Assembly (NCBI RefSeq): GCF_041956535.1 | Contig: NW_027192193.1 | Coordinates: forward strand, 859,192 to 923,191 | Reading direction: 5' to 3' | Length of the DNA: 64,000 nucleotides | From: Calcarisporiella thermophila CBS 279.70 | Taxonomy: Eukaryota; Calcarisporiellomycota | Shown: positions 23,181-34,465 of the stretch, in pieces | Numbering within the stretch: the stretch's first letter is position 1 | Layout of the letters: every line of letters begins with the position of its first letter | Made by a program: the position numbers and the translations under genes | The notes under the pieces: generated by a model | What the model saw: only the letters and a program-made list of their open reading frames with translations | What the model was told of the DNA's origin: nothing | Databases searched by the model: none

Positions 23181-24954
23181 ATGAAAGTCTCCACGCTCTA
23201 CATCTCATCTGCCCTGGCCCTTGTTGCTACTTCAAATGCTGCTCCTGTGCAGAAGCGTACGTTCGGATTGATTGGAGCACTTATAAGAGAGAAAGTCAGA
23301 TTCATCGAACGTATCTTCGGAAAACCGTACCCTATCATCACGGCAACTGGCTATCTCACTTCAACCCCATGTTACAGTACAACTATAACCTATAGAGAGA
23401 CTAATTCTTATGGAAGTGTAATAGCGACCACTACAACAGTTGTTATTACGCCCACAGTGACAACGATTCAGCCGACTGGACCTTCAACCTCCCCAACTGG
23501 CACCGGTCCATCGACCTCTCCAACTGATACCGGTCCTTCAACCTCCCCAACTGGCACCGGTCCATCGACCTCTCCAACTGATACCGGTCCTTCAACATCT
23601 CCAACTGGCACCGGTCCTTCAACCTCTCCAACTGGCACCGATCCTTCCACCTCTCCAACTGACACCAGTTCTTATTCCACTACGCCAACTGGTACTGGAC
23701 CTTCAACCTCCCAACTGGCACCNNNNNNNNNNNNNNNNNNNNNNNNNNNNNNNNNNNNNNNNNNNNNNNNNNNNNNNNNNNNNNNNNNNNNNNNNNNNNN
23801 NNNNNNNNNNNNNNNNNNNNNNNNNNNNNNNNNNNNNNNNNNNNNNNNNNNNNNNNNNNNNNNNNNNNNNNNNNNNNNNNNNNNNNNNNNNNNNNNNNNN
23901 NNNNNNNNNNNNNNNNNNNNNNNNNNNNNNNNNNNNNNNNNNNNNNNNNNNNNNNNNNNNNNNNNNNNNNNNNNNNNNNNNNNNNNNNNNNNNNNNNNNN
24001 NNNNNNNNNNNNNNNNNNNNNNNNNNNNNNNNNNNNNNNNNNNNNNNNNNNNNNNNNNNNNNNNNNNNNNNNNNNNNNNNNNNNNNNNNNNNNNNNNNNN
24101 NNNNNNNNNNNNNNNNNNNNNNNNNNNNNNNNNNNNNNNNNNNNNNNNNNNNNNNNNNNNNNNNNNNNNNNNNNNNNNNNNNNNNNNNNNNNNNNNNNNN
24201 NNNNNNNNNNNNNNNNNNNNNNNNNNNNNNNNNNNNNNNNNNNNNNNNNNNNNNNNNNNNNNNNNNNNNNNNNNNNNNNNNNNNNNNNNNNNNNNNNNNN
24301 NNNNNNNNNNNNNNNNNNNNNNNNNNNNNNNNNNNNNNNNNNNNNNNNNNNNNNNNNNNNNNNNNNNNNNNNNNNNNNNNNNNNNNNNNNNNNNNNNNNN
24401 NNNNNNNNNNNNNNNNNNNNNNNNNNNNNNNNNNNNNNNNNNNNNNNNNNNNNNNNNNNNNNNNNNNNNNNNNNNNNNNNNNNNNNNNNNNNNNNNNNNN
24501 NNNNNNNNNNNNNNNNNNNNNNNNNNNNNNNNNNNNNNNNNNNNNNNNNNNNNNNNNNNNNNNNNNNNNNNNNNNNNNNNNNNNNNNNNNNNNNNNNNNN
24601 NNNNNNNNNNNNNNNNNNNNNNNNNACACTGGACCTTCAACCTCCCCAACTGGCACCGGGCCTTCGACCTCCCCAACTGACACTGGACCTTCAACCTCTC
24701 CAACTGGCACCGGGCCTTCGACTTCCCCAACTGGCACTGGACCCTCAACCTCCCCAACTGGCACCGGGCCTTCGACCTCTCCAACTGACACTGGACCCTC
24801 AACCACTCCGACTGCCACTGAACCTACTTCAACCTCACCGACCGGTCCTACATCCGGAGTGTGCCCTCCCCCTACAGTTACTGTAACGTATACACCCAAC
24901 CCCTCTACCGTGACCAGATACGTGACATACACTCGCCCTTGCCCTTACTATTGA
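23181..24954 (+). CDS. Secreted Thr/Ser/Pro-repeat cell-wall protein (interrupted by assembly gap)
   Basis: Signal peptide MKVSTLYISSALALVATSNA, then a Kex2-type KR site (APVQKR). A short amphipathic basic segment follows (IREKVRFIERIFGK), then a Thr-rich stretch. The centre is a tandem 9-residue repeat of the form TGPSTSPTG/D, coded by 27-nt units and expected to be heavily O-mannosylated. The end, VTVTYTPNPSTVTRY...CPYY, has two cysteines (GVCPPP, RPCPYY) and no GPI-type hydrophobic tail. The repeat is broken by N at 23723-24625. Just before the gap the unit reads TCAACCTCCCAACTGG instead of TCAACCTCCCCAACTGG, a one-base loss that shifts the frame; after the gap the correct frame resumes to TGA at 24952-24954. 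The shift at the contig edge is most likely an assembly error. True repeat number and length are unknown. Confidence 0.8.
23474..23722 (+). repeat. 27-bp coding minisatellite, left part
   Basis: Imperfect 27-nt units coding TGPSTSPT(G/D), often alternating G and D so that a 54-nt higher-order period appears. Truncated on the right by the gap. Confidence 0.9.
23723..24625. other. Assembly gap (903 N)
   Basis: Run of N inside the minisatellite. Its size may be an estimate, and the true array could be longer or shorter. Confidence 0.99.
24626..24815 (+). repeat. 27-bp coding minisatellite, right part
   Basis: Continuation of the same 27-nt unit array in the main reading frame, decaying at its 3' end into TATEPTSTSPTGPTSG. 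Confidence 0.9.
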
Positions 24955-25344
24955 ACGTTTGATCTAATTACCTAGCATAACTAATGCAGGCATATAATTA
25001 TATATTCAACCATATATATTAATATTATTTATTTCGTATCTCATCGTACATTTTTTATACATTAATTATAGAAAATAATAAGAAACAAGTTTATATTAAC
25101 CGTTTGGATAAGATATATAGATTTCCAATGTAACCTTTATAATGCATATGATTATTGTCCAATATAAATCCTAGTTGTGAAATAATTTCCTTTTCTTCTC
25201 GTTCCTTTTCTTCTCATGGTTTTATGGAAATGAAAGTTTGGTAGGAATAGAAGAAAGGGCGGCTTATTATTTCCGGTAGTCGAAAGAAACATGAACAAAG
25301 TAGGGATCACAATGCTCAATTAAGTTAGACTCATACATGTGATA
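24955..25344. other. AT-rich intergenic region between convergent genes
   Basis: 390 nt, strongly AT-rich. It contains the 3' ends of two convergent secreted-protein genes. Nothing else is seen. Confidence 0.5.
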
Positions 25345-25798
25345 TTACAACGCGACCAGGACAGCAACCGCCGCCGCGAGCCCAGCCATACCCGCCTGGG
25401 CAGTTCTCTCCGCCCCAGATGTCCTCATGGTTGCCGAGGGGGAGATGGAGCGGGACATGGAGCCAGTCATGGAGCCGGTCATGGTTCCGGTGGCAACAGA
25501 GGTGATGGGCATTGTCCCGGTGGCAGTGGAGCTTATGCTAGTTGCGTCGAGAGTGGGCATGGATACGCTGGTGCTTTCCAATGCGCTATAGGAGAAAATG
25601 CACAAATTAATCAAATGTCCTAAGCGTTTTCGAGGATGAAGTATGTACGTACAAAGATTCGGTTGCAGCATCGGCCTACATTGCGCGAAATGCATGTTTT
25701 CAAGGTTAGTGTCACAATGCCATTAAATAAGCATCGGTATTGGCCACACTTACCGCCAGGCATGCCATCAGAACCAAAGCAATCGTGGAGAATTTCAT
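25345..25798 (-). CDS. Small Ser/Thr-rich GPI-anchored surface protein
   Basis: Three exons: 25754-25798, 25653-25675 (only 23 nt), 25345-25585; 102 aa in frame. Signal peptide MKFSTIALVLMACLA. The mature part is Ser/Thr/Met-rich (TSISSTATGTMPITS and repeated GTMTGSM-type units), probably O-mannosylated. The C-terminus (TSGAERTAQAGMAGLAAAVAVLVAL) has a small-residue omega-site region, a spacer and a hydrophobic tail, the usual GPI signal. No enzymatic domain. It is likely a plasma-membrane or wall mannoprotein. It converges with the repeat protein at 23181; the two do not share sequence beyond the signal-peptide style. Confidence 0.75.
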
Positions 25799-25832
25799 AG
25801 TGGATACTTTGTGCAGTGTAAAACGATGATTT

Positions 25833-25863
25833 CCTTATAAAGGGGGAGATTGTATATATATAT
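25833..25863 (-). promoter_or_regulatory. TATA-like elements of the GPI-protein gene
   Basis: CTTTATAAGG (25833-25843 region) and a (TA)n run (25852-25863) lie 35-65 nt upstream of ATG 25798 on the minus strand. Confidence 0.45.
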
Positions 25864-26382
25864 GTATTGAGGAGGTAACGGCAGCTTCCTGAGGCTTTCA
25901 CTTTAATCTCCTTTTTATATTCTCTTCTTGCCGTTCTTGAATGATTCTTAATTTGTAGATAGCTGGGTTTAGATGCTATTAGGGCTGTTAAAGGCAGGGA
26001 TTAACCATACCCCATTTAGTAAAATCAACGAGATTCCATTCCACCCGATCGGCAACTTCTACTCGTTCAGCTACTGGCTCCCCTAAATTGGCTAAATGGT
26101 CCCTCCTCAACCGCGCCTTCAATGTGAGTTCCAAGAATGGCTGTCGATCAAAAATAAAGGCAATACAAGTTTCATTTCTCCTAGGTTATTACATCAGCAC
26201 CTTTCTTTTACAAATAGATTGAGGTTGAAGATCGTAACAGTTGAGCAACAGAGGCGATCCTTTTGCTTCCAAAGAGGAGCTCTCGTGTTAACCTATAGAT
26301 ACTCTAAATTAAACTGCAAATCCATGGCAACCTCGATCGAACACTACTAACGACTAGTGTTTATTAAGATAAAATGAGATGT

Positions 26383-26395
26383 GGGGGGGGGGGGG
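26383..26395 (+). repeat. Poly-G run (13 G)
   Basis: Homopolymer in AT-rich DNA; prone to length variation and sequencing error. Confidence 0.8.
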
Positions 26396-27451
26396 CACTG
26401 AAATGGTCAAAAAGCTTGAGTATATTGAACAAGATTTACCAATCTTGCAATAATTGGAGGGTTGTCTATCAGTTTTTTCTCTTGGTATTATTATACTTGG
26501 CCTAAATCACGTCTAGAATGCCGAAGGGAGGGGCCTGCTTTACAAGATCCTGGAAACGACAGTTAAATTTCATCACAGCTCCTTTTAATATAGAAGAGGA
26601 AGAATATCATTTATGCAATAAAATTTTCTATCTTAATCAGGCGGAATAGAAAATAATGGGGATTTTTTAGTTTTCAGATCACCACAAAAAAGAGAACAAA
26701 GTTCCCTGTCATGATGTCCACTGAAGGTTGTGCCATCGAGTCAGAGGAGAAGTGCAATAATTTTCCTGATACTTTTTTAAATATGATTGATACATATATA
26801 TAAATGATCCTTGGTAAACGATTGCTAGAGTGGCTGGTACGTAGCGCTACATTATGTCTCACCCATAATTAATCTCTAAGATTGTATATTTGAACTTGAA
26901 ATAAAATCATTAATTCTTCCAATGTGTTCTTTAAAGAACGCGCTTCATACGGCGGATGGAAGGCAGTTTCAAAGCCGCCTCTACGGAGCTTGCTTAAAAA
27001 CTACATGAACCCGGAAACCAAACACGATTTTAAAGAGCGAGGGACGGTTGAGTATTATATCCTCAAATCGGGAGGAAGAATGTTTTTTTTTAGCTGTGTT
27101 CGTAATTAATTGCAGCAAACATAACTCTCCATTTTGGGATAAAATTAAGGCATACGGCATGGGATTATGTGAAAAAGTGGAGCAGAGCATTTCCCAATTT
27201 CGCGATGATAATATATATTTAAGTATTTATTTCATACATTTTTTTTCTCTCCCACTTTAATATCCAGGTAATCAATGTGCCTCATTTTTGTTCTTGCCTA
27301 ATACAACTCTTCAGTCGTTTTTCTCTCACTCTTTTAAAATTTGCTGTTACCAAAGTTTATATAGTATCCCTATATTTCTCTCTCTCCTTGAGTTGCCTTT
27401 TTTTTTTTCCTATCTGAAGAGGGGGTCATTAGTAGTAGCTAGCAATATAAT

Positions 27452-30414
27452 ATGGGCTTATTTAACTTTAAGAAGAAGAGTAAGAAAAAGCTGAGCATAG
27501 CCAGCGAGCAGCTCCCTCGCTCCCCTTCCCCCACGAGTGCTCCTTTTTTGTCGTTAGACCTTGGAACAAACTCAACTCTATTTACTGAGGAGCAGCCGAA
27601 GTCAGCTCCAGTGGTGCGTCCAGCTGAGCAGAAAGGATCCTTCTTGGATGAAATATTAGGCGAGCTAAACACCCAGCCCGCTATTCAAAGAGAAGGTAAG
27701 CTAGAGGACCCGTTCAGACCTTCCTCTTTCTCTTCCCCATCTCTAAAACCCATGCTTATTAATACAACGTGGACCTAGTGATCACAGGGCAAAAAGCTCA
27801 AAATCCACTTCCGATAGCAAGTAACAACCTTTTTCCTGCTACGGAAAAGGGTGCTGCTACCAACACCAACCCTCTTCTTAAAACATCTTCTACCCTCAAC
27901 ACCGCTACTAAACCTATCCCAAGCTTAAGTGCCAGTGCCACTGCCAATCCCAATGCACAGTCAATAAATGATTTTGCATCAGATATTTCACTCGCCTTGC
28001 AGTTCACTAGCCGCTTATTTTCGGAAGAAACTTACACGTCCAACTCCTCCACTACCGCCCCCGTAACACCTCCAGTTACCTCTCCCAACCAAGCTCCCTC
28101 TTGGCTCAGTAACTATCGTTTTGTCAACAACCCCACCGCGACGCCAGCAAAATCAGCAACCTCGCCGCCTCGGAAGACCATCAAAAACAGCGATGACGAG
28201 TCAAGCGGCGGCGAGACAAATGGAACCACGGATACGGTCGAGCATATTCAGGAGCTAAGAGGCGTGAAAGAGGGAAGGCGCCTGGCGCGGTGTGCCCTTG
28301 AGCGTAAAGTAGAACGATGGGCCAATAAGGTTGATATCGATCCTGTAGCGGAACAAACGGCGGTGCTGGAGCGAATGAAAGATCGCCATAGACAAGAAAG
28401 CCGGTTTGTGCCTGCGCAGGAGCAGATGGATGGATATGAATGCTACCCCCCCTCTCTGGGCCCCCATGGAGAGTTAATCGAGTATCCTCCGACCCCAACT
28501 TCCCCTAGACATACGGTCCACCTTCGTAGCCATCGTGGAACATTGCTTGTCGATCCTTATGTACAAGCTGAATGTCCACTTGAGTATTATGAGGAGGAGC
28601 TACATGATGAAGACGACGTGCCCCTTGTAGTTGAGCCGGACCCGTATTCGTCGCATTTCATGAGGTCAAGGGTGCATCTTCCACACACGCACGAGGAAAC
28701 GTATAGGAAGCCTCACTCGAGAAAAAAGCATCGAAAATCGAAGCGTTTCAGTGGAGAATCAAGAGGAAAAGAGGAGGTGGAGGTGGAAGAGAGTGATTTT
28801 AATAGTGGAGATGGAAATAGCGACAGAGTCGAAGAAGAGAGAGAGGACTCAGAAGAAGAGCAGGAGGAGGAGGAGGAGAAAGTAGAGGTGGGCGAGGAAG
28901 AGGTGGAAGAGGAGGAGGAAGAAAAAGTAGGCGAAAAAGACGAGGAGAATGGTGAAGAGCGGGAAGAAGAAAGGACGCTGGAAGAAGAGGAGCGAAAGGA
29001 GGATGCTAAGATGGAGGAGGAAGATCAACAGGACACGGAGGTTGACGAGGAGGTGGAGGTAAGTAAGGATGGAAAAGAGAGAAGGAAAATGAGAGGAAAG
29101 GAGGAAAAGAGAGGAAAAAATGAGGAGGCGTTGAGTAGAGGGAGGGAACGGCAGGTGAGAAAAAGTTTTGAGGAAAGAAAGAGGAAAGACGAGAAAAGAG
29201 TTAAAGGAGGGAAGACCGAGAAGACAAAGGAAAGTTCGAGTGAGGACGAAGTAACGCAGGATGAAGTGGAGGAGAAAGTAGTAGAGAAGAGCAAGAGGGA
29301 CGGAAAGAAACGAAGAGAGGAAGAGAAGGAGGTTGACACGCGGAAAAAGCGCCACTCTGCAACAACGGTATCTGAAGAGGAGGTCCATATGGAAATGAGT
29401 GGAAGGAAGGAGAAATCTCAAGCTAAGAAGGAGGGGAAAGCAAGTTCCAAGGAGCAAGCGGTGGTTTCTCAGGGTCGACGACGTTCTAGAGTATACGATA
29501 ATCCCGAGCCGACGACAAACTCGACAGCCAAGGAAAGCGAGGTAAAGAGGCACGCGAGCTCGAATTCAAAGAAAAAAAATAAGAGCAGCCACAAAAAGAG
29601 TGCCCCAGCAGAACATAGGGCCGAGGAGCCTTCTCCAAGGGGTAGCCGAGCCCAGAGTCATCATCGCAGCAGCCGTAAACAATCGGAGCTACCTAGTGAC
29701 GACGAGGATGACCAGCCCATCAGTGAGATAGTAAATCGGCGAGTGTGGGAACGTCGCCACTCCACTCACAGCTCCCATTTTAGAAGAGATGAAGGTGGAG
29801 AGATGCCGAACGCACAGCTCTTAAGCGTGCCCAAGAAACAAATGATGCTCCGAAGGTCTCGTTCGCTTGGCAGCAGCTGTTCGATATCTCAGCGCGCGAT
29901 CCGCTCTCCATCTGTGTCGTCTGCGTCCTCCGCCTCCTCCATTGATGATTGTCGGTCGTCTCGCATTGATTCCGGTCGAGACGTCAACGAGGATTTCCCA
30001 GTTGATGAGGCCCGCCTGAGCCGATCATATCGTCCTTCGCTGCGAAACGCAGTTAGCCAGCCAAAAATGCTAGCCCAGCGAAGGAGATCCTACCTCCCTC
30101 CTCATCAGTTTGAGCCTGTTCCGCCTGTGCCTGCCCTTCCCCCTTCAACGCATGCAGCATACCCCATCAAGTATACATCGCCCTCTCTTCGACATCAGGA
30201 ATGGGGAAGAACCAGCATAAGTGGACACGTAGTTGGAGAGAGATACTGTCCCCCGCGGAATTCTTTGGCCAGCCAGGCTACCTCCAACCACCGCGCGAGT
30301 ATGGTGGGATACTATCCAACTCAGCCAGTCCAGCGATACACACGCCATCCCCAACAGCAGGTGCCGAGGTGGCATGGACCGGATCGTTATCCTCCCTCCG
30401 GCGTGCGCTGGTGA
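27452..30414 (+). CDS. Highly charged, mostly disordered protein of unknown function
   Basis: Exons 27452-27695 and 27788-30414 (956 aa). I do not recognise a family. The N-terminus MGLFNFKKKSKKK has a Gly2 and a polybasic run like myristoyl-plus-basic membrane tethers, but the fifth mature residue is Phe, which does not fit the strict N-myristoylation consensus. A short helical part (RGVKEGRRLARCALERKVE, then WANKVDIDPVAEQTAVLE) may be the only folded segment. Residues ~330-590 are an almost pure Glu/Lys/Arg stretch, first acidic and then basic, with high coiled-coil or single-alpha-helix tendency. The rest is Ser/Arg-rich (RRSRSLGSSCSIS). The coding strand of the charged part is nearly all purine. 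It may be a cytoskeletal, nuclear or membrane-edge scaffold; this is inference only. Confidence 0.75.
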
Positions 30415-31502
30415 ATCTTTATTGTATGATATAGATCTTTAATTATTTTTTTCTGAACTTTTAACCCCTTGATAATATAATAATTATCATAATTCCGATA
30501 TATTCATATTGGCCACGGTGGTCAATGGCTTTGTTTTCCTCTGCTGAGTAAAGCTTTGGGTGGATGCTATTAGCTATCAAAGACAAACTTTGTTCAAATC
30601 TGTCTTTTGTCACCCGACATCAAGTCAAATTAGTATAAGAATTCCCTCCAGGTTACTTAATGGAAATTGTATAGGAGTTAAGGAACTGGTTGCAGAGTGA
30701 TACAATAGGCACCGCTAGCCCAAAGCAGTCATTAGGAAATTGTGCTTTGATGCTTATAGCCTCGGGTGCGTTGAATAAAAAAACATGGCAAAAGTCTTAG
30801 CCGGGAGGCAATGAAAGAAAATAGGTATGGATTCTTCGTGGCACTTCATATATGCTCATCTTGGCCTCCCTGTATATTCGGCGCAAAACAAGATGTGTAT
30901 AGGCTCCAAAGCCAAACGGCATCCTATCTAAGGTGCTGAGCTAGCTTTTTCCTAGCTGTTAGCATCCAGAGATGCGCCACGCTTTATCCTTAGGCCCAGT
31001 GATGGGCCGTGGATAATTCATATTTGTTTTTCAAGGTGCAGGGAGGAGCGCCACCCACAACCGGTGCATAAAGTTATTTGGATTCTGATTGCTCCCTCCG
31101 GGGTTCGGGTTTACATAGCATCTGCCAGAAAATCCAAATGTTTTGAAAATTTTGGGTCAGTGTCAATCATCCTTGGTTCTCCACTAATTTCATATTAGCG
31201 TATTTATTTATATTTATTCCCCACTATCGGACATTCCGTCATTCTTGCACTCTTCCCCTTTCATCCTCATTCTATGCTCTCTAATCCTAGCACACCTTCC
31301 TAACAGAGCTGATTCAAGTCATCCCAAACCTCTTGAATCCCTCCCCTCTATATACTTCTTGCATTCTCCTCATTCGCTATACTTTTGACTATTCTCCTGA
31401 TTTTGGTGTATATCCTCTCGTAAAGGACACTTCTTGGAAGAAGCGGAAAGGCATAGAACAAAGATTAGATTCTTCAAATAGAACCGCTTGCATCACAGAC
31501 CT
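30415..31502. other. Intergenic region upstream of NHA1
   Basis: 1.1 kb. The first half is AT-rich 3' flank. Near 31200-31440 it becomes CT-rich with a TATATA at about 31350, suiting the NHA1 promoter and leader. No ORF of interest. Confidence 0.45.
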
Positions 31503-33828
31503 ATGGCTGTAACCGAATTTGCAGTTGCGTCTGCTGTGGTTGGCGGGTTTATCATTCTTTTCGGATATGTTTCTCTGTTTATCAAAGAAAAGCTTTACCT
31601 ATCCGAAGCTTGTAAGTAATATGCCCTTTATTCCTGCTTCTTCTGAAATCGATTCTTCACAGACCCCACTCACCCTCCTTAACCAATTCAGTTGTGGCAA
31701 CTCTTATTGGAGTTATTTTTGGTCCGGCAGCAGCAGGAATTATCAAACCAGCTGGATGGGGTCCAACCGATGTTATTACACTTGAATTCACCAGGGTGGT
31801 GATTGCGGTGCAGGTTATGGCCGCCGGCGTAGCATTGCCAAAGTAATTACTAAAAGAAATCCTGAGAGATTATGCGTGTGCTAACATGTCTGCTATTTGC
31901 TTCATATTCCTTAAAGGGCATATCTCTGGAAGGAGCTTCGATCTCTGGCGGTGCTCCTGGTCCCAGTCATGACATACATGTGGTTGGTGAGCGGATTGGC
32001 TATCTGGTTGTTGATCCCCGGCATGAACTTTGTAAGTCGCTGCAGTCGCAATGCCACAGTTCGATGGCAACTGATTTTCTTTTTATTTGCTGTAGTTGGA
32101 GGCGCTCGTTATTGCTTCGTGTGTGGCTCCCACTGATCCTGTACTTGCAAACTCGTAAGTAGTGTTCACTACATTGCCGACTTATTTTTACCACCACTTC
32201 ATAATCGCCCTTTCTTTTTCTTTAGGATCGTAAAGGGTCGATTTGCCGAAAAACACGTCCCTCCTCACGTCCGAAACATTCTCAGTGCTGAGAGTGGTGC
32301 CAACGATGGTCGCTATTATTGATTTTTGCTTTAATCCTCCGAACCATTTTCTAATTCACATCGCGTTACTTTGCCGGACTATCCCTATAGGTCTCGGGTT
32401 CCCATTCCTACTTCTTGCCGTATATCTGCTTGAGTATTCTTCTGTCGGTGAAGCTATCGGAAGATGGATCTACATGGTGCTATTATACCAAATTGCTCTT
32501 TCCATCGTAATTGGGTTTATTGTGGGATTCGTTGCTCGTAAATTACTTTATTATGCTCGTAAACGGTATTTATTCCCAGGCTGCAAGTGCAATATAGAGG
32601 AGTTGATTTCCAATGTTATCTATTTTGCACACAGAGGATACATCGACAAAGAATCTTTCATCTCCTTCGCTGTTGCTCTTTCTTTCTTTATTGTTGGCGT
32701 TGTCACTCTAATCGGTAGCGATGATCTTCTGGTGCGTATAGGCTATTGAGGAGAGCCGTCGCTCATGAATGGTATATAACTTATGTATTTTTGCTGGTTT
32801 GTAGGCCTGTTTCATTGCTGGTAATTCGTTTACGTGGGACGACTGGTTCAGGCGTGAGACGGAAGACGCGCACATTCAAGAAGTTGTTGATATGTTGCTA
32901 AATTTAACGGTGTTTGTGTATATTGGGGCGACGATGGTAAGCATCAAGGCGCTTTCCACTCGCCCTCAGGGTTTAGTCTAACACCAGTGTCTTTTCTCGC
33001 CCCCCTTCCTCCCCTCCCACCCTCCAGCCTTGGTCTTCCTTTGCCGATGAGGCGCTCGGAATTAGCATCTGGAGACTTGTAGTTCTCGCTATCGTCATTA
33101 TCCTCTTCCGTCGGCTGCCGGCCGTTCTTGCCTTCTACAAAACGATCCCTGCCGTTGTCACGTTTCGCGAGGCAGTGTTCAGTGGCTATTTCGGCCCCAT
33201 TGGAGTGGGTGCGATTTTCTACGCTATGGTGGCTAAGGATGAGCTCCACGCAGATGGACCGCACGCTCGCGCCCACAATCTCATTACACCGGTGGTATAT
33301 TTTCTGGTGTTGAGCTCGGTGATTGTGCATGGCATCACGGTTCCACTCCTGCATCTCGGCACGAGGATTGCCACCCGGACCCTAACGCGAAGCAGCATGG
33401 TGACGGACAACCAGGTGCTGCGGCTTCCCAAACTACGGATTGGCCAGAGTCTTAGCAGAGAGCCGACTTTGAGCGTGTCGAAAGAGGATGAGCAGAAGAA
33501 TCCAGAGGAGAAGATGGATCAGCAGCAACTGTCCCAGCAAGTGTCGCGCGAAGGAGACGAGAGGAATAGCGCTTCCCCTCCTAGTTCTGGAGAAGTCGTT
33601 GAAAGGGAGGAGGCAAATGTGCAAAACGGTCCTATTGATGTGGTTGTGTACCAAGAGAACCATGATGTGGTAACGGAGGATAGAGAAGGGTATATCGTCA
33701 ATGTCGTTCGAAACTTCGACCGCAACGGCAGTGAGGGTGATAGTCGCAAAAGTTCTGCCGGGAATGGCGCGTCCACTCCCGGTCAGGTGAGTTTCGCGTT
33801 GGGCAACGAGAAAAAGCGAAGAGGGTAG
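31503..33828 (+). CDS. NHA1: Plasma-membrane Na+/H+ antiporter (fungal Nha1/Sod2 type, CPA1)
   Basis: Exchanges Na+/K+ for H+ to export cations. Nine exons: 31503-31611, 31692-31842, 31917-32031, 32096-32154, 32226-32308, 32391-32565, 32635-32731, 32805-32936, 33028-33828 (573 aa). It has about 12 hydrophobic segments, starting VASAVVGGFIILFGYVSLF and LIGVIFGPAAAGI. Transport motifs are intact: APTDPVLA with its Asp, and ESGANDGLGFPF with the ND pair of this family. Later helices include FIAGNSFTWDDWF and FGPIGVGAIFYAMVA. A hydrophilic tail of ~150 residues ends the protein, much shorter than in budding-yeast Nha1 and closer to S. pombe Sod2. Intron 5 (32309-32390) uses an odd donor, GTCGCT, but its removal is needed to join ND to GLGFPF. 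Confidence 0.92.
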
Positions 33829-34465
33829 ACAGTATAGAATAAAGAAAAAAGCAAACCCCCACCACATATATATATATATACTTCTACATATAAATATAAT
33901 TTATTTATTTAATCGCTATTTATAGTTGACCTCTCCAATTTACGGTGTTCTTATACTCTTTGTTTATTTTTCTTTTTATTTTCCATTTCTTTCCTTTACC
34001 CTTCACCTCGCTGTGCTTCTCTTGTTAACTCTCTACCGATCAATAGATATCAGGGAGTATGGTTTCTATTCAAGCGGAATGGATATGGGTCTCCTGTGGT
34101 AGCCCCATATGAATATATACCGTTTCTTGGTGTTTACAATGAAAAAATAGAGAAAAAAAAGGTCGAAATAAGGCGAATGTTGAAAGAAATAAATTAATAC
34201 AAACAAACCATCCTAGATGAGGGAGAAAGAAGAGGGGGAGAGGGAACAAAAAGACGCGTAGAGAAAATAGTAATAAGAATGTTATTTAAGCATGGGTATA
34301 AAATAACCAAAAGCAATTATTATGCTCCTTATTTTTGATTTTGATAACCTCCACTCCGGCTCATCATTAAAGAAAAAATAAAAATATTGGGCTTAAATGG
34401 GAAATATACGGGGAAAGGAGAGAGGGAAGGGGGGAGAGGAGAAGTGAACCCCATTAGGATTCCAC
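33829..34465. other. Intergenic region between convergent genes
   Basis: 637 nt of AT-rich 3' flanks with an (AT)n run at 33866-33880. No gene seen. Confidence 0.5.
33866..33880. repeat. (AT)n microsatellite
   Basis: Alternating AT tract in the NHA1 3' flank, about 40 nt after the stop. Confidence 0.75.

Larger units (their letters stand above)
25799..27451. other. Intergenic region, 1.65 kb
   Basis: AT-rich, with a 13-G homopolymer at 26383-26395 and scattered ORFs below 85 codons that do not resemble proteins. A CT-rich leader (27290-27420) precedes the next gene. No RNA gene recognised. Confidence 0.45.

Noticed and set aside
26924-27109. 61-codon ORF considered as a small mitochondrial LYR-type protein
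   Set aside because: The LYR motif and family helices are not there; no intron or promoter support.
28849-29553. 234-codon Leu/Phe-rich antisense ORF looking like a membrane protein
   Set aside because: Mirror of the Glu/Lys purine tract; antisense of GAG/AAG gives CTC/CTT.
31060-31130. GGTTCGGGTTT resembling a tRNA B box
   Set aside because: No cloverleaf can be drawn; A box missing at the proper distance.
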